DNA from: Gigantopelta aegis
Taxonomy: Eukaryota > Mollusca > Gastropoda > Neomphalida > Peltospiridae
DNA length: 64,000 nucleotides
NCBI RefSeq assembly: GCF_016097555.1
Contig: NC_054702.1
Location: 110,016,514-110,080,513 of the forward strand
Direction of reading: 5' to 3'
The translations under genes and the position numbers were made by a program. The notes beneath the pieces are model-generated. The model saw only the letters and a program-made list of their open reading frames with translations. It was not told the DNA's origin and searched no databases. Of the stretch, positions 25,401 through 34,966 are shown one piece after another; position 1 is the first letter of the stretch; each line of letters begins with the position of its first letter.

Positions 25401-28066
25401 CAGTTGTCAAAGAGAGGGAACCCGCTATATTTTTCCATTAGTAACAAGGAATCTTTTATATGCACCATACCAGACAGGATAGCACATACCATGGCCTTTA
25501 ATACATCAGTCGTGGCACACTGCTTGGAACGAAAAATAGCTCATTGGGTCCACCAACAAACTAACCATGCATCAAGCAAGTACTTTACTAAGTAAAATAT
25601 GTAGTTTGTTTTGTTTAATGACACTGCTAGAGCACATTGATTTAAAAATCATCAGCTATTGGATGTCAAACAATTGATCATTCTGACATATTGTCTTAGA
25701 GAGGAAACCCACTACATTTTTCCATTAGTAGCAAGGGATCTGTTATATGCACTATCCCACAGTCAGGATAGCACATACCACGGTTTTTGATATACCAGTC
25801 GTGGTGCACTGGATGGAACTACATGTGTATTAAGTAAAGAGGCAAGATTTAAGTATTATATTGTTTTGATGGTGGGTTAAGCCCAACATTAAATTTCACA
25901 TTTAAATAAATTTCTCGCTAGATCAATGAAATTTGAATTATTTTTGTACCTATGGATGTTCATCACAATACCTACGAAAAAGAATTTAATAAATAAATTA
26001 ATTAATTAAAATTTGAATTGAATTTTTAAAATTGTTGTTTTTTTAAAGGGACACGCCCAAGTTGTTAACGATTACGCCGTTGTTTTTTGCTATTAAACCC
26101 AATTTTTCACAAATAAAATTGCACTTTACTTACCGTTTATTATTTAGAATATACACTTCCATTCACCTGAAGTGTTTTTTGGTAATCCTGGTAATCCTGG
26201 TGTTTGTAATACCACAAAATGCATTTTTTTTTTTTTTCATAAAATGCCACGGGCCTGTTGAGCAGACAAGGTCTAATCTATTTTTAGAGGGGATATTCCC
26301 ATTTCAATGTCACAGACGTTGGTATACCACGTGACCGTTATCATTTTGGTTCAGTTTGTTTTCTCGTGCACGGTTCGCGCAATCAACATCCGATTTGTTG
26401 TCGTTTGCTTGTTGTTCATTTGTGAGATTTTTCTTCACAGTTCGTGAACATTTTCAGTAACAAAGTTCAGACAAGTAAGTATCTCAATACAAAACGTTAC
26501 AAACCCTTAAAACCAATAATTTTGCTAAAGTCTTACGATATCTGGAGAGGGGATACAACCAGGACAGAACAGTTGGAACATGTCCAGGAGAGGTGAAAGG
26601 AACACATCCCAAGTCTGTGCACACTCTGTGAAATTTGTCGTGACGTAGGCATTGTTGTGCTTCGAGCGACATCTACCGGTGACATCAGAATACTAACTTT
26701 CAAAATTATTTCAAGCAATTGGGACATGGGGATTCCCATGGTATTTATCGATGTAAAACCTGCTTTTTCACTCCATTTGATAAAAACGTGATCTAAGTGT
26801 GTTACAGGTTTGTAGATTAACCAAATTATAATTTATTTTCGCTGGATGGAACTAGGGCGTGCGGCTTTAATATGCACCAATGTATGCAATTATCAGCGAT
26901 ATCAAATATGTTTATGGTAGATGAGACATTTCATTATGTGGAATACTTTTTTTATGACTGGGTCTCTCTGCATTGAAGGTTCTCTCTCAAAATGTTTTCA
27001 TAGTTTTGAACTTAAATAGATGCATGAATAACATTTCAGTTCAGACCTATAGATTGAAAATGTCCAGCACATGGATCTAGTAGCAATTGATATCAGAGAT
27101 TAAACTTTTCCAGATTTTTAATCATCTATACCCCTTCTGTTTTGGACCTGTCACTGGCGAAGTCAAATATTGTGTCCAGGAGAGACATGCTTGACCCTTA
27201 ATTGGATATAGACACGTTAATATGTTATCCAATCCAATCCAATCCGATCATCTATAGAATATTTCCTGGTTTTCCATATCAATAACTTTTAATCCAGAGC
27301 TTATAATTATAATATGGTTTTGGCTGATGCTTGGCATACATTCTGAATAAGGGTTGCCATTTTAAACCACTATGCAACTCTAAGCCTAGGGCCTATCTCA
27401 GTACATGACCATCAATTGTAGCATTTCAGAATTTTGTTTCCTAACCCACTTTCATCTCTGTAGCAATATTAGGGGCAACTTGTAAAATCTGCAGAAATGA
27501 TTTTGGCAAGAAACTACCCAGTAGTTCATTCTAATTTTTTTAATTTTTTCACCTTCCAAAAAGTATGAAAAAAAAGGTTTCTCTGTGTGTTCATAAATAT
27601 ATAACCTGACCTGTTACTAATAGGGGCAGGATGTAGCCCAGTGGTAAAGCATTCACTTGATGCACGGTCTAGGATCAATCCCTGTTGGTGGACCCATTTG
27701 GGTATTTCTTGTTCCAGCCAGTGCTCCACAACTGGTGTAACAAAGGCCATGGTATGTACTATTCTGTCTGTGGGATGTTGCATATAAAAGATCCCTTGCT
27801 ACTAATGGAACAAATAATGTGGGTTTTCACTCTAAGACTGGTAAAATTACCAAATGTTTGACATCCAATAACCAATGATTAATAAATCAATGTGCTCTAG
27901 TGGTGTCATAAAACAAAACAAACTTTGTTATCAATAATATTATCGTAATATGTTGTTGTTGCAATAAGTTACAGATTTTTGTTCTCTTTTAGGTCATTTT
28001 AAAGAACTGGGAATTCGAGGAAGGGACCGGATTATGACTTTCATCAAGAAGAGAGGCACTGTGTAA
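4315..28066 (+). CDS. Alpha/beta-hydrolase-3 family esterase (HSL/AADAC-like), gene 1, 8 coding exons, 324 aa
   Basis: Coding exons join 4315–4540, 8822–8954, 11920–12041, 14563–14660, 22599–22693, 23633–23772, 24568–24654 and 27993–28066. All junctions are GT–AG with matching phases, and the total is 975 nt (324 codons plus stop). The product has the marks of the hormone-sensitive-lipase/arylacetamide-deacetylase family: oxyanion-hole HGGG at residues 99–102, EYRLAPEH at 130–137, nucleophile elbow GSSSG at 172–176 (Ser174), DPLRD with catalytic Asp264, and His294 in AVHAY. No signal peptide or membrane anchor is visible, so a cytosolic enzyme is likely, unlike vertebrate AADAC or NCEH1. The start codon has a good context (CAAAATG) and an AG at 4307 could close an upstream non-coding exon. 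Gene 2 is a paralogue facing it tail to tail. Splice-site tandem arrays border exons 2 and 7. The exact substrate cannot be told from sequence. Confidence 0.93.
4857..4975. repeat. (TC)n microsatellite
   Basis: A long CT/TC tract in intron 1 of gene 1, interrupted by a few TG and TA steps. Reverse-strand ORFs of Arg-Glu repeats here are artefacts of the repeat. Confidence 0.95.
5145..6198 (+). mobile_element. hAT-type DNA transposon remnant with dimerisation-domain ORF
   Basis: A 1054-bp element runs from TAGTGGTGG to CCACCCCTA, short inverted ends of hAT style. It is flanked by an 8-bp target duplication with one mismatch (CTAATAAG at 5137–5144, CCAATAAG at 6199–6206). A + strand frame at about 5610–5769 reads VPASRVSSERVFRMAGN then RKKRLQLSPEHVNMMIF and stops. 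That is the C-terminal hAT dimerisation domain seen in ZBED-like transposases. The rest of the transposase, including the zinc finger and RNase-H-like core, is absent, so the copy is non-autonomous. It lies in intron 1 of gene 1. Confidence 0.8.
6425..8150 (+). mobile_element. tRNA-headed SINE, family 1, split by a solo LTR
   Basis: The head and middle lie at 6425–6607, with B-box-like GGATCGATTCCCATCAG. The 3' part lies at 8020–8150, with the family tail GATTAATAAATCAATGTGCT. The two parts are separated by the 1412-bp LTR-like insertion. Joining them restores the family's usual TTGCTACTAATGG order. Confidence 0.85.
6608..8019. mobile_element. Solo LTR-like fossil inside a SINE
   Basis: A 1412-bp insertion begins TGTAACA and ends TGCCACA, the TG...CA ends of an LTR. 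It is flanked by a 4-bp target duplication CTAC (6604–6607 and 8020–8023). There are no coding frames of note, which suits a solo LTR left by LTR–LTR recombination. The superfamily cannot be assigned; a non-autonomous element of another class is possible. It is younger than the SINE it splits. Confidence 0.65.
8200..8591 (-). mobile_element. tRNA-headed SINE, family 2, full length
   Basis: Read on the minus strand it starts with a tRNA-like head (GTGGCGTCGTGG region, B box near GGGTTCGGATCCCAG) and ends in the family tail GTTGAGTGTGTCGTTAAATA with a GAAA-rich 3' end. The target duplication GTCAGTTTGAA is perfect (8189–8199 and 8592–8602). It lies about 70 bp upstream of the exon-2 acceptor array. 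Confidence 0.9.
8648..8866 (+). repeat. Tandem array of four exon-2 3' splice sites (52–53 bp period)
   Basis: The block TTGTGTTATTTGCAG followed by GTGGAATACC and the start of exon 2 is repeated four times. The AG acceptors precede 8665, 8718, 8770 and 8822. The first three copies carry GATGACTAAG where the fourth has GATACCTAAG. In the frame set by exon 1, use of any of the first three acceptors reaches a stop codon inside the array; only the fourth keeps the reading frame open. Confidence 0.9.
8822..8954 (+). CDS. Gene 1 exon 2 (residues 76–119)
   Basis: This 133-nt exon encodes GGIPVDVLIPKNCG and then the core strand and oxyanion-hole loop VHFHGGGYVMGSR. It starts after the last of four tandem acceptors and ends AG followed by GTTCTT, a weak donor, in phase 2. 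Confidence 0.92.
9674..10827 (+). mobile_element. Solo LTR fossil, probably Gypsy type
   Basis: A 1154-bp element begins TGTGACGGAACATGCTC and ends CCCCGTGACA. It has a perfect 5-bp target duplication CATAT (9669–9673 and 10828–10832). The TG...CA ends, the 5-bp duplication and the lack of internal genes fit one LTR left from a Gypsy-like retrotransposon. The family is inferred from the terminal motif style. Intact flanks suggest modest age. It lies in intron 2 of gene 1. Confidence 0.8.
11061..11602. mobile_element. TA-flanked MITE with about 25-bp inverted ends
   Basis: The ends read TACTCTTCAAAAAAAGTAGG on the left and, in reverse complement, TACACTCTTCAAAAAAAGTA on the right. The interior of about 490 bp is non-coding; a 95-codon minus-strand ORF shows no family I can name. 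The TIR and TA target suggest a non-autonomous Tc1/mariner relative. It lies in intron 2 of gene 1. Confidence 0.8.
11756..11831 (+). mobile_element. SINE family 1, 3' fragment
   Basis: Only the tail is present: CATCCAATAGCCGATGATTA through GTGTTGTTAAACAAAAC. It lies about 90 bp upstream of exon 3 of gene 1, leaving the polypyrimidine tract intact. Confidence 0.85.
11920..12041 (+). CDS. Gene 1 exon 3 (residues 120–160)
   Basis: This 122-nt exon carries the family signature VEYRLAPEHKFPAAVDD, the strand and helix following the oxyanion loop. It is bounded by TTTTCTAG and GTAAGT and ends in phase 1. Confidence 0.94.
12093..13431 (-). mobile_element. Tc1/mariner transposon remnant, one end missing
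   Basis: The left edge begins TATACTCTGTCAAAAATGAA, a Tc1-like inverted end. The matching right end is not seen, and the element runs out at a fragment of the dispersed ~450-bp repeat near 13432. On the minus strand, 13144–12914 gives the N-terminal HTH (LGESQSAVARHMNVHQRT), and 12747–11896 gives the catalytic part. That part includes HVDRFGGGSVMIWGA, FQQDNARPHTA (second Asp) and SRSPDLNPIEY (Glu). The frame is broken between these blocks, so the copy is inactive. It lies in intron 3, about 50 bp after exon 3. Confidence 0.85.
13432..13530 (-). repeat. Fragment of dispersed repeat R450
   Basis: GGGTCAAAGTTCGAGCTGCA and the following bases match the terminal segment of the copies at 15233, 17294 and 54303 with about 20–25% divergence. 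A poly-C tract (about 13530–13556) follows. Confidence 0.6.
13715..14017 (-). pseudogene. Inverted copy of gene 1 terminal exon 8 and 3' UTR inside intron 3
   Basis: The minus strand of 13715–14017 matches 27921–28239. It includes the branch and polypyrimidine region, the AG acceptor, the whole 74-nt exon 8 (here 13961 down to 13888) and about 170 bp of 3' UTR. I count two substitutions in the exon (Arg to Gln and Met to Ile) and none in the UTR part. The intronic part has a 16-bp indel and one or two changes. A SINE flanks both copies at the same edge but differs by about 15%. No other antisense exons are seen nearby, so it is called a duplicated exon fragment rather than a gene. Confidence 0.9.
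14018..14332 (-). mobile_element. SINE family 1, near full length
   Basis: Minus-strand orientation, from a degraded tRNA-like head near GGGCGGGACGTAACCCAGCA to the tail ending CTCTAGTGGTGTCGTTAAAC. It abuts the inverted exon-8 copy, in the same relation as the SINE at 27622–27924 to the true exon 8. Confidence 0.88.
14563..14660 (+). CDS. Gene 1 exon 4 (residues 161–193), nucleophile elbow
   Basis: This 98-nt exon has VGVCGSSSGGGLAAVV, so the catalytic Ser174 sits in GSSSG. The residue before Ser is Ser rather than the family's usual Asp. It is bounded by TTCTTCCAG and GTGAGA and ends in phase 0. Confidence 0.94.
15233..15679 (+). repeat. Dispersed repeat R450, copy 1
   Basis: It runs from GGGTGTATACTACCAAATCA to TTAGTACTACCTATA. 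It is closely similar to 17294–17748 and to the reverse complement of 54303–54645. It shares a 96-codon frame with copy 2, which follows from near-identity and is not taken as evidence of coding. The class is unknown; the ends show weak inverted similarity around TAGTACTA/TATACTACC. Confidence 0.85.
17294..17748 (+). repeat. Dispersed repeat R450, copy 2
   Basis: Nearly identical to copy 1, with an extra TAGTAACA-type octamer near 17331. Its right end directly abuts the TIR element starting at 17752, so one may have inserted at the edge of the other. Confidence 0.85.
18176..18260. repeat. (TA)n microsatellite
   Basis: A long TA run inside the TIR element. The tyrosine/isoleucine ORFs overlapping it are repeat artefacts. 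Confidence 0.95.
19149..19330. repeat. Tandem pair of an about 90-bp module
   Basis: Two head-to-tail copies of the module with CCACCATATCTAAGTATATA and TAGACCGCCCTGTGTAGG. A third copy is at about 18066–18155 on the far side of the TA tract. Confidence 0.8.
19721..21600. other. Intron 4 sequence with no recognised feature
   Basis: AT-rich sequence without splice-competent exons that fit the gene model and without a repeat I can name. All frames are short. Confidence 0.5.
21607..21740 (-). mobile_element. SINE 3' fragment with hybrid tail
   Basis: The tail reads like the element at 37262–37662 (GATTTTTATCTTATC, then CTATTGGGACGTCAAACATA). It is followed by the conserved GAGGAAACCCGCTG core and is truncated before the tRNA-like head. 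Confidence 0.8.
21741..22598. other. Intron 4 remainder, no recognised feature
   Basis: AT-rich intronic sequence ending in a TG-rich and pyrimidine-containing acceptor before exon 5. Confidence 0.5.
22599..22693 (+). CDS. Gene 1 exon 5 (residues 194–224)
   Basis: This 95-nt exon encodes ILINPWLDITNGQPTCYEFE and the start of a helical lid. It is bounded by TATTGCAG and GTGAGA and ends in phase 2 within a Trp codon, as in gene 2. Confidence 0.92.
23633..23772 (+). CDS. Gene 1 exon 6 (residues 225–271), catalytic Asp
   Basis: This 140-nt exon has ASPLLRKNIGSQPPTLFLIA followed by ELDPLRDQAY; Asp264 is the expected acid of the triad. It is bounded by TTCTCAG and GTGAGT and ends in phase 1. Confidence 0.94.
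24093..24368 (-). mobile_element. SINE family 1
   Basis: Minus-strand copy in intron 6 with tail CACTAGAGCACATTGATTTA and a head region GGTTACATCTCGTCCCT in reverse, diverged from the other copies. Confidence 0.85.
24568..24654 (+). CDS. Gene 1 exon 7 (residues 272–300), catalytic His
   Basis: This 87-nt exon encodes EYKKKLKEAGGVAESMLAKG then AVHAYMTYP; His294 completes the triad. It follows ATTTTCAG and ends in phase 1 before GTAATG. Its last 51 nt and the donor are the first unit of the tandem array below. Confidence 0.93.
24604..24916 (+). repeat. 79-bp tandem array, four units across the exon-7 donor
   Basis: Units start at 24604, 24683, 24762 and 24841. Each contains AAAGCATGTTGGCTAAAGGA, the sequence through CCAG, and a GTAAT donor. 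Units 2–4 are preceded by CACACTCAG, an AG that could act as an acceptor. The AG-to-donor interval is 48 nt (unit 2: 24686–24733), which keeps phase 1 and the reading frame. Each included unit would add 16 residues repeating ESMLAKGAVHAYMTYP. The sequence before each AG is purine-rich, so the acceptors look weak. Confidence 0.95.
25214..25582 (-). mobile_element. SINE family 1, with internal duplication
   Basis: A minus-strand SINE in which the core block (CTACATTTTTCC to ATATGCAC and the CATACCATGGC segment) appears twice. This suggests either a nested insertion or a tandem internal duplication. Confidence 0.75.
25606..25825 (-). mobile_element. SINE family 1, head truncated
   Basis: A second minus-strand copy 24 bp after the previous one. 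The tail and core are present up to GTCGTGGTGCACTGGATGGAA; the tRNA-like head is missing. Confidence 0.85.
26047..26866. mobile_element. TTAA-flanked non-autonomous element
   Basis: TTAA lies at 26043–26046 and 26867–26870. The inverted ends read AGGGACACGCCCAAGTT on the left and AGCCGCACGCCCTAGTT in reverse on the right. The interior is 820 bp with no transposase. The end style recalls the MITE at 3316–3624, with which it shares AGGGACA. Confidence 0.75.
27622..27924 (+). mobile_element. SINE family 1 in intron 7
   Basis: Plus-strand copy with head GGGGCAGGATGTAGCCCAGT, B-box-like GGATCAATCCC and tail ending AAACAAAACAAAC. It lies 68 bp upstream of exon 8 and marks the edge of the block that is duplicated in inverted form at 13715–14017. 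Confidence 0.9.
27993..28066 (+). CDS. Gene 1 exon 8 (residues 301–324 and stop)
   Basis: This 74-nt exon encodes HFKELGIRGRDRIMTFIKKR and GTV, then TAA. It follows TTCTCTTTTAG, a strong polypyrimidine tract. The C-terminal helix matches HFKELCAQAYTPVIKFIK of gene 2. Confidence 0.93.
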
Positions 28067-28350
28067 TCAGTGGTGTGACTCAACCGTGCATTTCAACTTA
28101 GAGACACTTGGCTAATTGTCAACTCTGAAGACAGACACTTTGATTATGAAAAAGAAACTTCTTGTCTTGACATAATGAAATGTTACATTAGCATATTAGT
28201 ATTATTCTATTGCTGATATGATGCCAGAATATATTGTGCTATTGATGTTATTTTCATATTATCATGCTACAGCTGTTAAATTAGTAAGACGTAATATAAA
28301 CTTTTTAAAATGAGTTATTAAAGTCTATAATAATACATGATGTAATTTTT

Positions 28351-28356
28351 AATAAA
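28351..28356 (+). terminator. Likely poly(A) signal of gene 1
   Basis: AATAAA lies 285 bp after the stop codon in AT-rich sequence. Another AATAAA near 28843 is possible, and the cleavage site is not shown by sequence alone. Confidence 0.5.
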
Positions 28357-28359
28357 TTT

Positions 28360-30679
28360 GATTCTAATAGTGCTTACAGAAGTACATTTGGTTTGCGTAG
28401 CCAAATATATATTGAATAGCAAACGAAACACCAGATCCAGTTATATAGTAATGCAGTTGTTTGCTATTGCTGGGTTATACTTTGAAATATCATATCAACT
28501 ATCAATTTACAAAAACTGACAAATTATTGAGTAAATTTAAGGTAACAACCATTTAAAATAATGATGTTTTTGTTGAATTTGATAGAGATAATTATTTGCA
28601 TAGATTTTAAAATGCATTTCTTTCACTGTGAAGTATATGACCAACACGATTTACTTTGTTTTAATATCTAACTTCTTTGTTGTTTCTGCTTTTAAAGGTC
28701 TTCTTATGTTTATTTTTCTGCTTTGTATGTTGGCTTTAGTATCATAATATGAAATATTTTGACATGTGTTGGGGTTTTTTAATTCACAACCCCTTCCAAC
28801 TTGAGGATAAAACTATGGGGGTTTTGGGTCATACTCTAAATAAAATAAAAAATCTGTCTTGTGCTTCCCCATTAGAGATTGTAACACCCACCACCACCAC
28901 CCCACCCACCCGCGACTAAAGATATTCTGTTGGGCCTGTTGGTTCATAACAAACATTTTTACATATACATTCATATTAAATTGAAATCCAAAATTATAGT
29001 GGTATACACTTAATTAGTTCATTGTGCCTATATTACAGTGACTTCTTCCCACTATTACAGTACAGTATTTGATTACAGGTTTTCGATTCCACGTTTGCTT
29101 GAGATGGCAAACACATGACAAATCATCTTTTTTCATTCTGCATGCTTACCATGATATATTGGTCGGGATATACAAAAATAGATTGCATATATTGTTGTTG
29201 TTTATGTTTTATATTAGTTGACACAAAAAAACATTTGGGTTTTTACAAGACGTATGGATAATAAAACTTACAATGATTGTGAATGGGCCTGAATATGACT
29301 GCCTTTTGGTCAAAGCCCGTTTATTTGCTCTAGTTAGATTTGTTTACATGTATTTTGGCAGCATACAAACTATAATAATGTAGGAACACATAAAGCTATT
29401 GTATTTGTGTTCATCCATTGCTCTGCAGCATGCTGTCATAAAAATAAGCATTCAATGTCACACATAGATCTACTTATTTAGCTTGTTTTATTTAGCACCA
29501 GGCCTGTAGCCGTCTTGAATGGGTGTGTACAAAATATCTTTGGACCAAGTATTAAAAATCATGTTATTAAGTTCATTTTCCACCAAAAGCAGAATCTTTA
29601 GGAAGGTCCATTTCTGCTCAAAATGCACCGTGAAAATACTGGCTACAGGCTTGAGCGGCCATTTTGTTATACGTTTTAAAGACGATGCATTAAAATATGT
29701 ATAACCATCACGTGTTGACTTTTGTGTACCAAACCCCCAAATATTCCAAAATATTTCTTAAAACAAGTTACATAATTTATGGTAGGTACACAACACATAC
29801 ACACACGTATGTTGCGGGTGAAAGGCGCTTATTCCATTAAAACGTGAAATTCTATCTTTTTATTTATTCATCCGATACACTTCATTCTAATAACTTTTAT
29901 ATATATATACATATATATATACACAAATGAAGGGTCCATGGGAATGACCTGTGAATACACACTTTTAGTAATGTGATATTTTTAAAATTTTAATGTTTAC
30001 AACTCTACAACATTGAATATTTATTTATGAGAAAGCATAATTTACCAACTACTTTTAATGGTTTGCCATAATTATAGGTTTTTAATTTAGTGTATCGTTG
30101 TGACCATGACATACACGACCGATATCATACGGGTATCTGGACATCCTAGGTTATCCCCGTGGACTCTTCATATATATCAATACATCCAGACTCCTAGCAA
30201 CAGTCATCTTCATAAATCAAGGCTAATATTGGAACGAATATTAGCCTTCATTTATGAAGATGAGCAACAGTGTCCAACTAAAGAAACATAAATTTGAGCA
30301 GAAGAATTCTTAGAATTTCTGTTTACTGTCAACTTTCTCAAATGACTGATTTTAATGTCTCAACCAAGATTGCATTGATTTTATGCAAGTCTGCCTATAA
30401 TTTAGTTCGTTAGCAGATACAATGGAATTCTGGTTTACTTCCATCTTTTTTTTTAAGACCAAATAGTGCAAACCATAACCTTTCTAAACTGGATACCTCT
30501 ATAACCAGACTTTTTACTGCATCTCATAGATGTCTGTTTAGAGTGGTTTCGCTGTACTTTACATTAATAACAAACTCCATCTGTTTTAATGAAAACAAAC
30601 CTGTTCATTTGTGCATTTTTCCTCATAATTAAAGTTGTAACATTTTGAGATGGCGCCTTTAAAGTCACTGAAGGTATTC
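28360..30679. other. Intergenic gap between the convergent esterase genes
   Basis: No exon, SINE or TIR element is recognised. A short self-complementary block near 30196–30262 (CTTCATAAATCAAGGCTAAT and its inverse) forms a hairpin of about 25 bp. Confidence 0.5.
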
Positions 30680-30839
30680 CAGGGGCGTGCGCAGAAAATT
30701 TTGCAAGGGGGAGTCGAGGTGTCTGGCGAAGCCCGTGACTGGGGGTCTGAAAAATTAACCCCAGGATTCACAGGGATGTAAAAAAATCGGGATATGATTT
30801 TTTTTTTCGCCTTGAGCCTTCCCCTTGCGCACGCGCCTG
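30680..30839. mobile_element. Short MITE with 5-bp target duplication
   Basis: Ends CAGGGGCGTGCGCAG and, reversed, CAGGCGCGTGCGCAAG, flanked by TATTC on both sides. It is 160 bp and non-coding, and sits about 110 bp past the stop codon of gene 2, probably within its 3' UTR. Confidence 0.75.
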
Positions 30840-30946
30840 TATTCGGTGTTTGCAGTCCTGAGATCATCATTGTCAGAAGTTCATTTTTGTAACAAATTTG
30901 TACACCAAGTCTGGACGTCAGGTTATCTAATGCCGTATACACATCC

Positions 30947-31020
30947 TCAAAGTAGATTAAATATTTTTATAAACTTTATAACAGGTGTGTAAGCTTGAGC
31001 ACACAGTTCCTTAAAATGAC
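30947..31020 (-). CDS. Gene 2 exon 8 (residues 301–324 and stop)
   Basis: Encodes HFKELCAQAYTPVIKFIKIF and NLL, then TGA; 74 nt, as in gene 1. The acceptor is TGTTACAG. Confidence 0.9.
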
Positions 31021-31807
31021 CTGTAACAGAAGAAAAAAAAGTATATTAAAATACAGTGAGTTCTAGCAAGAATTTTGTATTGGCAGTTATTCTGCTGTGA
31101 ATTTATTTCCAATTTCCTGAAAGATTGTAATTACCTGGTAAGTTGAAGAACGCATGTGGTGCCCCCTGGACTAGAACGCATTCTGTGGCGACATCAGCAC
31201 TATCGAGTTTGTCTCTGTATGCTAAAAAAAAAAAAACTTTTTAGTTATCGTGGTAAACTAATTCTGTACTAGATTTAAACCGAGTTACTTGTATATACTA
31301 TATGTGGTTGCTACGCTAGATGCTATAATAGGCACAACACCTTTAAAGCCGATATTACCTAATGCACAAATATATACTGAGGTCCAAATGCATAAAATTG
31401 AATAATTTTACAAATAATGTTGCTAATCGAAAAGAACCAATTTAGATACCACCTTACAAACACTGGCACGTATAACGAAGTGCGTTGTGACGTTTAGATG
31501 TGAATTTTCATGATCCTTCCATATCCCACAATACACTTCATATCAAATAATACTAATATGGTTATCTATAATACAATTTCAAGCCTTGTAAAGTTTTTGG
31601 ACGTCAGTATATATGCAACTGTACGAAATAAATGTAGCCATAAATTAGTAATTTTATCGCCCACCATTGGTAACTATGAAAGACCCGCCTATAGGTACGG
31701 ACTGTTTAATGCCATAAATATTGCGTTTAAGTTTGGAACCCTGCCTTTAATACTTTATCTTATGTTTAAGTGTGTTGTAGGCGAAGGCTTGTGTCAAATA
31801 CAAATTG

Positions 31808-31858
<51 letters not shown>

Positions 31859-33780
31859 ACAGGGAATACATTCCGTAATATCAGAGATTTTATATACAGT
31901 TTAGTGGAAATGTATCAGATTTACCCAAATTTACATGTGTGTATGTGTGCACGGGCGTGGGAACGTGCCAAAAAGTGGAGGGCACACATGCCTTTGGGAA
32001 TGTCTGTACATTCAATATTCATTTTTACACACCGTAACCGCTGTCTCGGAGTGGGTCTAGTTCTGAGAGAACAAAAAGAGCTGGAGGCAAATGTCTGAAG
32101 CTTGGTCGAAGCATTGGCGATACTTTAGGGTCCTCTCTCTGCTCGTTATTCTTCAGACTTAGACTGAAAAACCTAAAATAAGTAAATATAAGTTGAATAA
32201 GTAGTGTAAGTCGCTGTTTTATTACAGCCATATATATGTTTTGTTATCTTGTAAAATGGAGGGGGCACATTTTGATTGGTGTTGTAACCAATTCACGCTT
32301 TGTATAAAACCCTGACTCGATTATCAGTTAATTATTTTAATTATTACTTTATTTGCAACAAACATGGGCCTAAGACAGTTTTAATAACTACTGCAGACAT
32401 GTTTGCGTGGTTTCTTGACATGACCAGTGGCAGATCCAGAATCCATATAGGGGGTCCCAATGACATGTGGCCGAAGGCCTCGGATTCCTCGGATTCTACA
32501 ACGTAGAATCGCAAAATTTAGGAAGGGCGGGCCTCTGCTCCCCTCCACCCCCACCCCCTCATAGATCCGCCACTGATGACCCATATCCAATAAACTATTT
32601 CAGAAATGGTTGATGTTTTTATATTTTACACTCATCAAAACAACGTTAGGGCAGTACTGCAAAGGTTCATATAGGTTTCAGACAACTTATTATAATCCCT
32701 GTCCTAAGATTTCTGGCGATGAATGCTATATAGATTGTGTTGTGTGCTCAAAAAGTTCACTTTTAGTACAGTTTACAGCTGTTTAATTAAAACAACTGTT
32801 GAAATTCTCATTGCATAAAACCAATTTTTTATTTTTGCAGTTTTTATCATGAATAGTAATGACATTAATTTAAATTTCTATATCTATAACCATAATCATA
32901 GTACTTGTCATACCAGTCTATAACTGCTTGGTTCAATCCAGGTGCTGTGGCAAATTCTTTGTAACTCGCTTCCAGACATCTCATGTCGCACATGGGGTAT
33001 ATTAAAATCTAATGAAATCAAATTTACTCAATTACTTATTGTAGTACAATAAAATGGATACACAGTTGCAAATATTATAAAGGAACAATATCTGAATATG
33101 TGAGATAGAGAGAGAGAGAAAAAAAATGTAACCGGGTTTGAGGGATTCTGTTCTGTACTAATACAGGGCTCGAACTTAAGAATTTGTCTACCACGGCAAT
33201 TTTGTAAAGAATTTTCATGGGTGAAACGGCCCACCGACGGCAGTTTTTGGAAAAGTGACATTGCATCAAATAACATGACTATAGGTAAGATTATACCAAA
33301 TAAAAATCTCATAGGCGATCATGTTAACGTTTGTGTTTAAAAACACTATATGCAATATATCAACCAAACTATATGACCCATAAATATCAGTACTACAACC
33401 CCTACCTCAATGTATTAACTGAAGAAAATGGTACCTTTCATGACTAATTTTCGGTATAACCAGATGTTTTTACAACACCTCTAATTTCGCACAAAATTTG
33501 AGTACTTTTTTTACACGTACCCCATACATGTTCCAAGCACAAGGCTACTTAACACGGTGGTACTAGATGAAATAATACTGCATACATTTTTAGCCCAGAT
33601 GAAACTAATTTTTTTTGTGAACCAACACACTCACATCAGGTGTGTATACATTTTGCCATTGTTGGGGAGCTTTACCGACGGCACAAAATTGTTGTCGGTG
33701 ATAATCTCTGCCTACGGCAATTCCGGTTTACTGAGAGTCCGCATTTGTGGGGTTTCACTGTATTATGGTTAATACTTATG

Positions 33781-33813
<33 letters not shown>

Positions 33814-34769
33814 AACTGCATTACCTGAAAGTCAATACCTTGGACATCGTGAGCGACAGAAGCGGCCAGCTGACCCCCACCACTGTCACCGGCCACACCA
33901 ATCCTGCTGGAGTTACTCCCTCCTGTTTATCATAAATATGAAACATAGTGAACTATCAATTTTGAACGAACTGCACTCCTATCTAGTTCATCATCTCCAA
34001 TTGTGAAAGGTATTAAGTAAATTTTTCACAATGCTTGCTGAACATCAAACCAAGACGTATAGTAGGGCATGCTAGTAAACACATTTGACCGTGTAATTAC
34101 ACAACTTTTGCCAAGTCGGTAAACAAATTTCCCATCTAAGTAAACTAATCTTGCTATGTCATTATAATCAGGTTTTGTCAAGTCACTGGCCCGTAGGCAC
34201 GATATCTGGAGGGGGTGCACTCTTCAATGGAGAGGGTACAGTCTCTAGTTGGGGCAGGAGGAACAAGCCATAGTTTTACCTTTAAATTGAGTAAGACAAC
34301 AACAACAAACAAAACGTCCTCAAGTGTGGGGACACAGCCCCTTCCCTTTGGTTCCTAAGGACCAGAGTCAGTAAACAAGTTTTAATATGTTAGTAAACGA
34401 ATTGTGTGATGGCATAAATAAAGTTTTATCATGTCTGTAAACACATTTTACAATGTCAGTAAACACGTTTCACCATATCACCCAGTACTAATCTTTAAAA
34501 GGAATTTTTTAAAACAAACTTTTTCACCTGGATGAATTTTATATTTAATTAATAAAAGTCACTAACCCTGCTTGATGTAGACAATTAGAGTTATAACGGT
34601 GCTGAACGTACAGCGGTAGGCCTAAATACAGATAAAGATAAAACACACACACACACAGATACAGACACACCACATACACACACACACATGCAGACACACA
34701 CACACCACATACACCACACACAAACACACATACATACACACACACATACATACATATACACACAGACAG

Positions 34770-34800
<31 letters not shown>

Positions 34801-34911
34801 TACAGACACACCACATACACACACACACATGCAGACACACACACACACCACATACACCACACACACACACATACATACACACACACATACATACACATAC
34901 ACACACAGACA

Positions 34912-34966
<55 letters not shown>

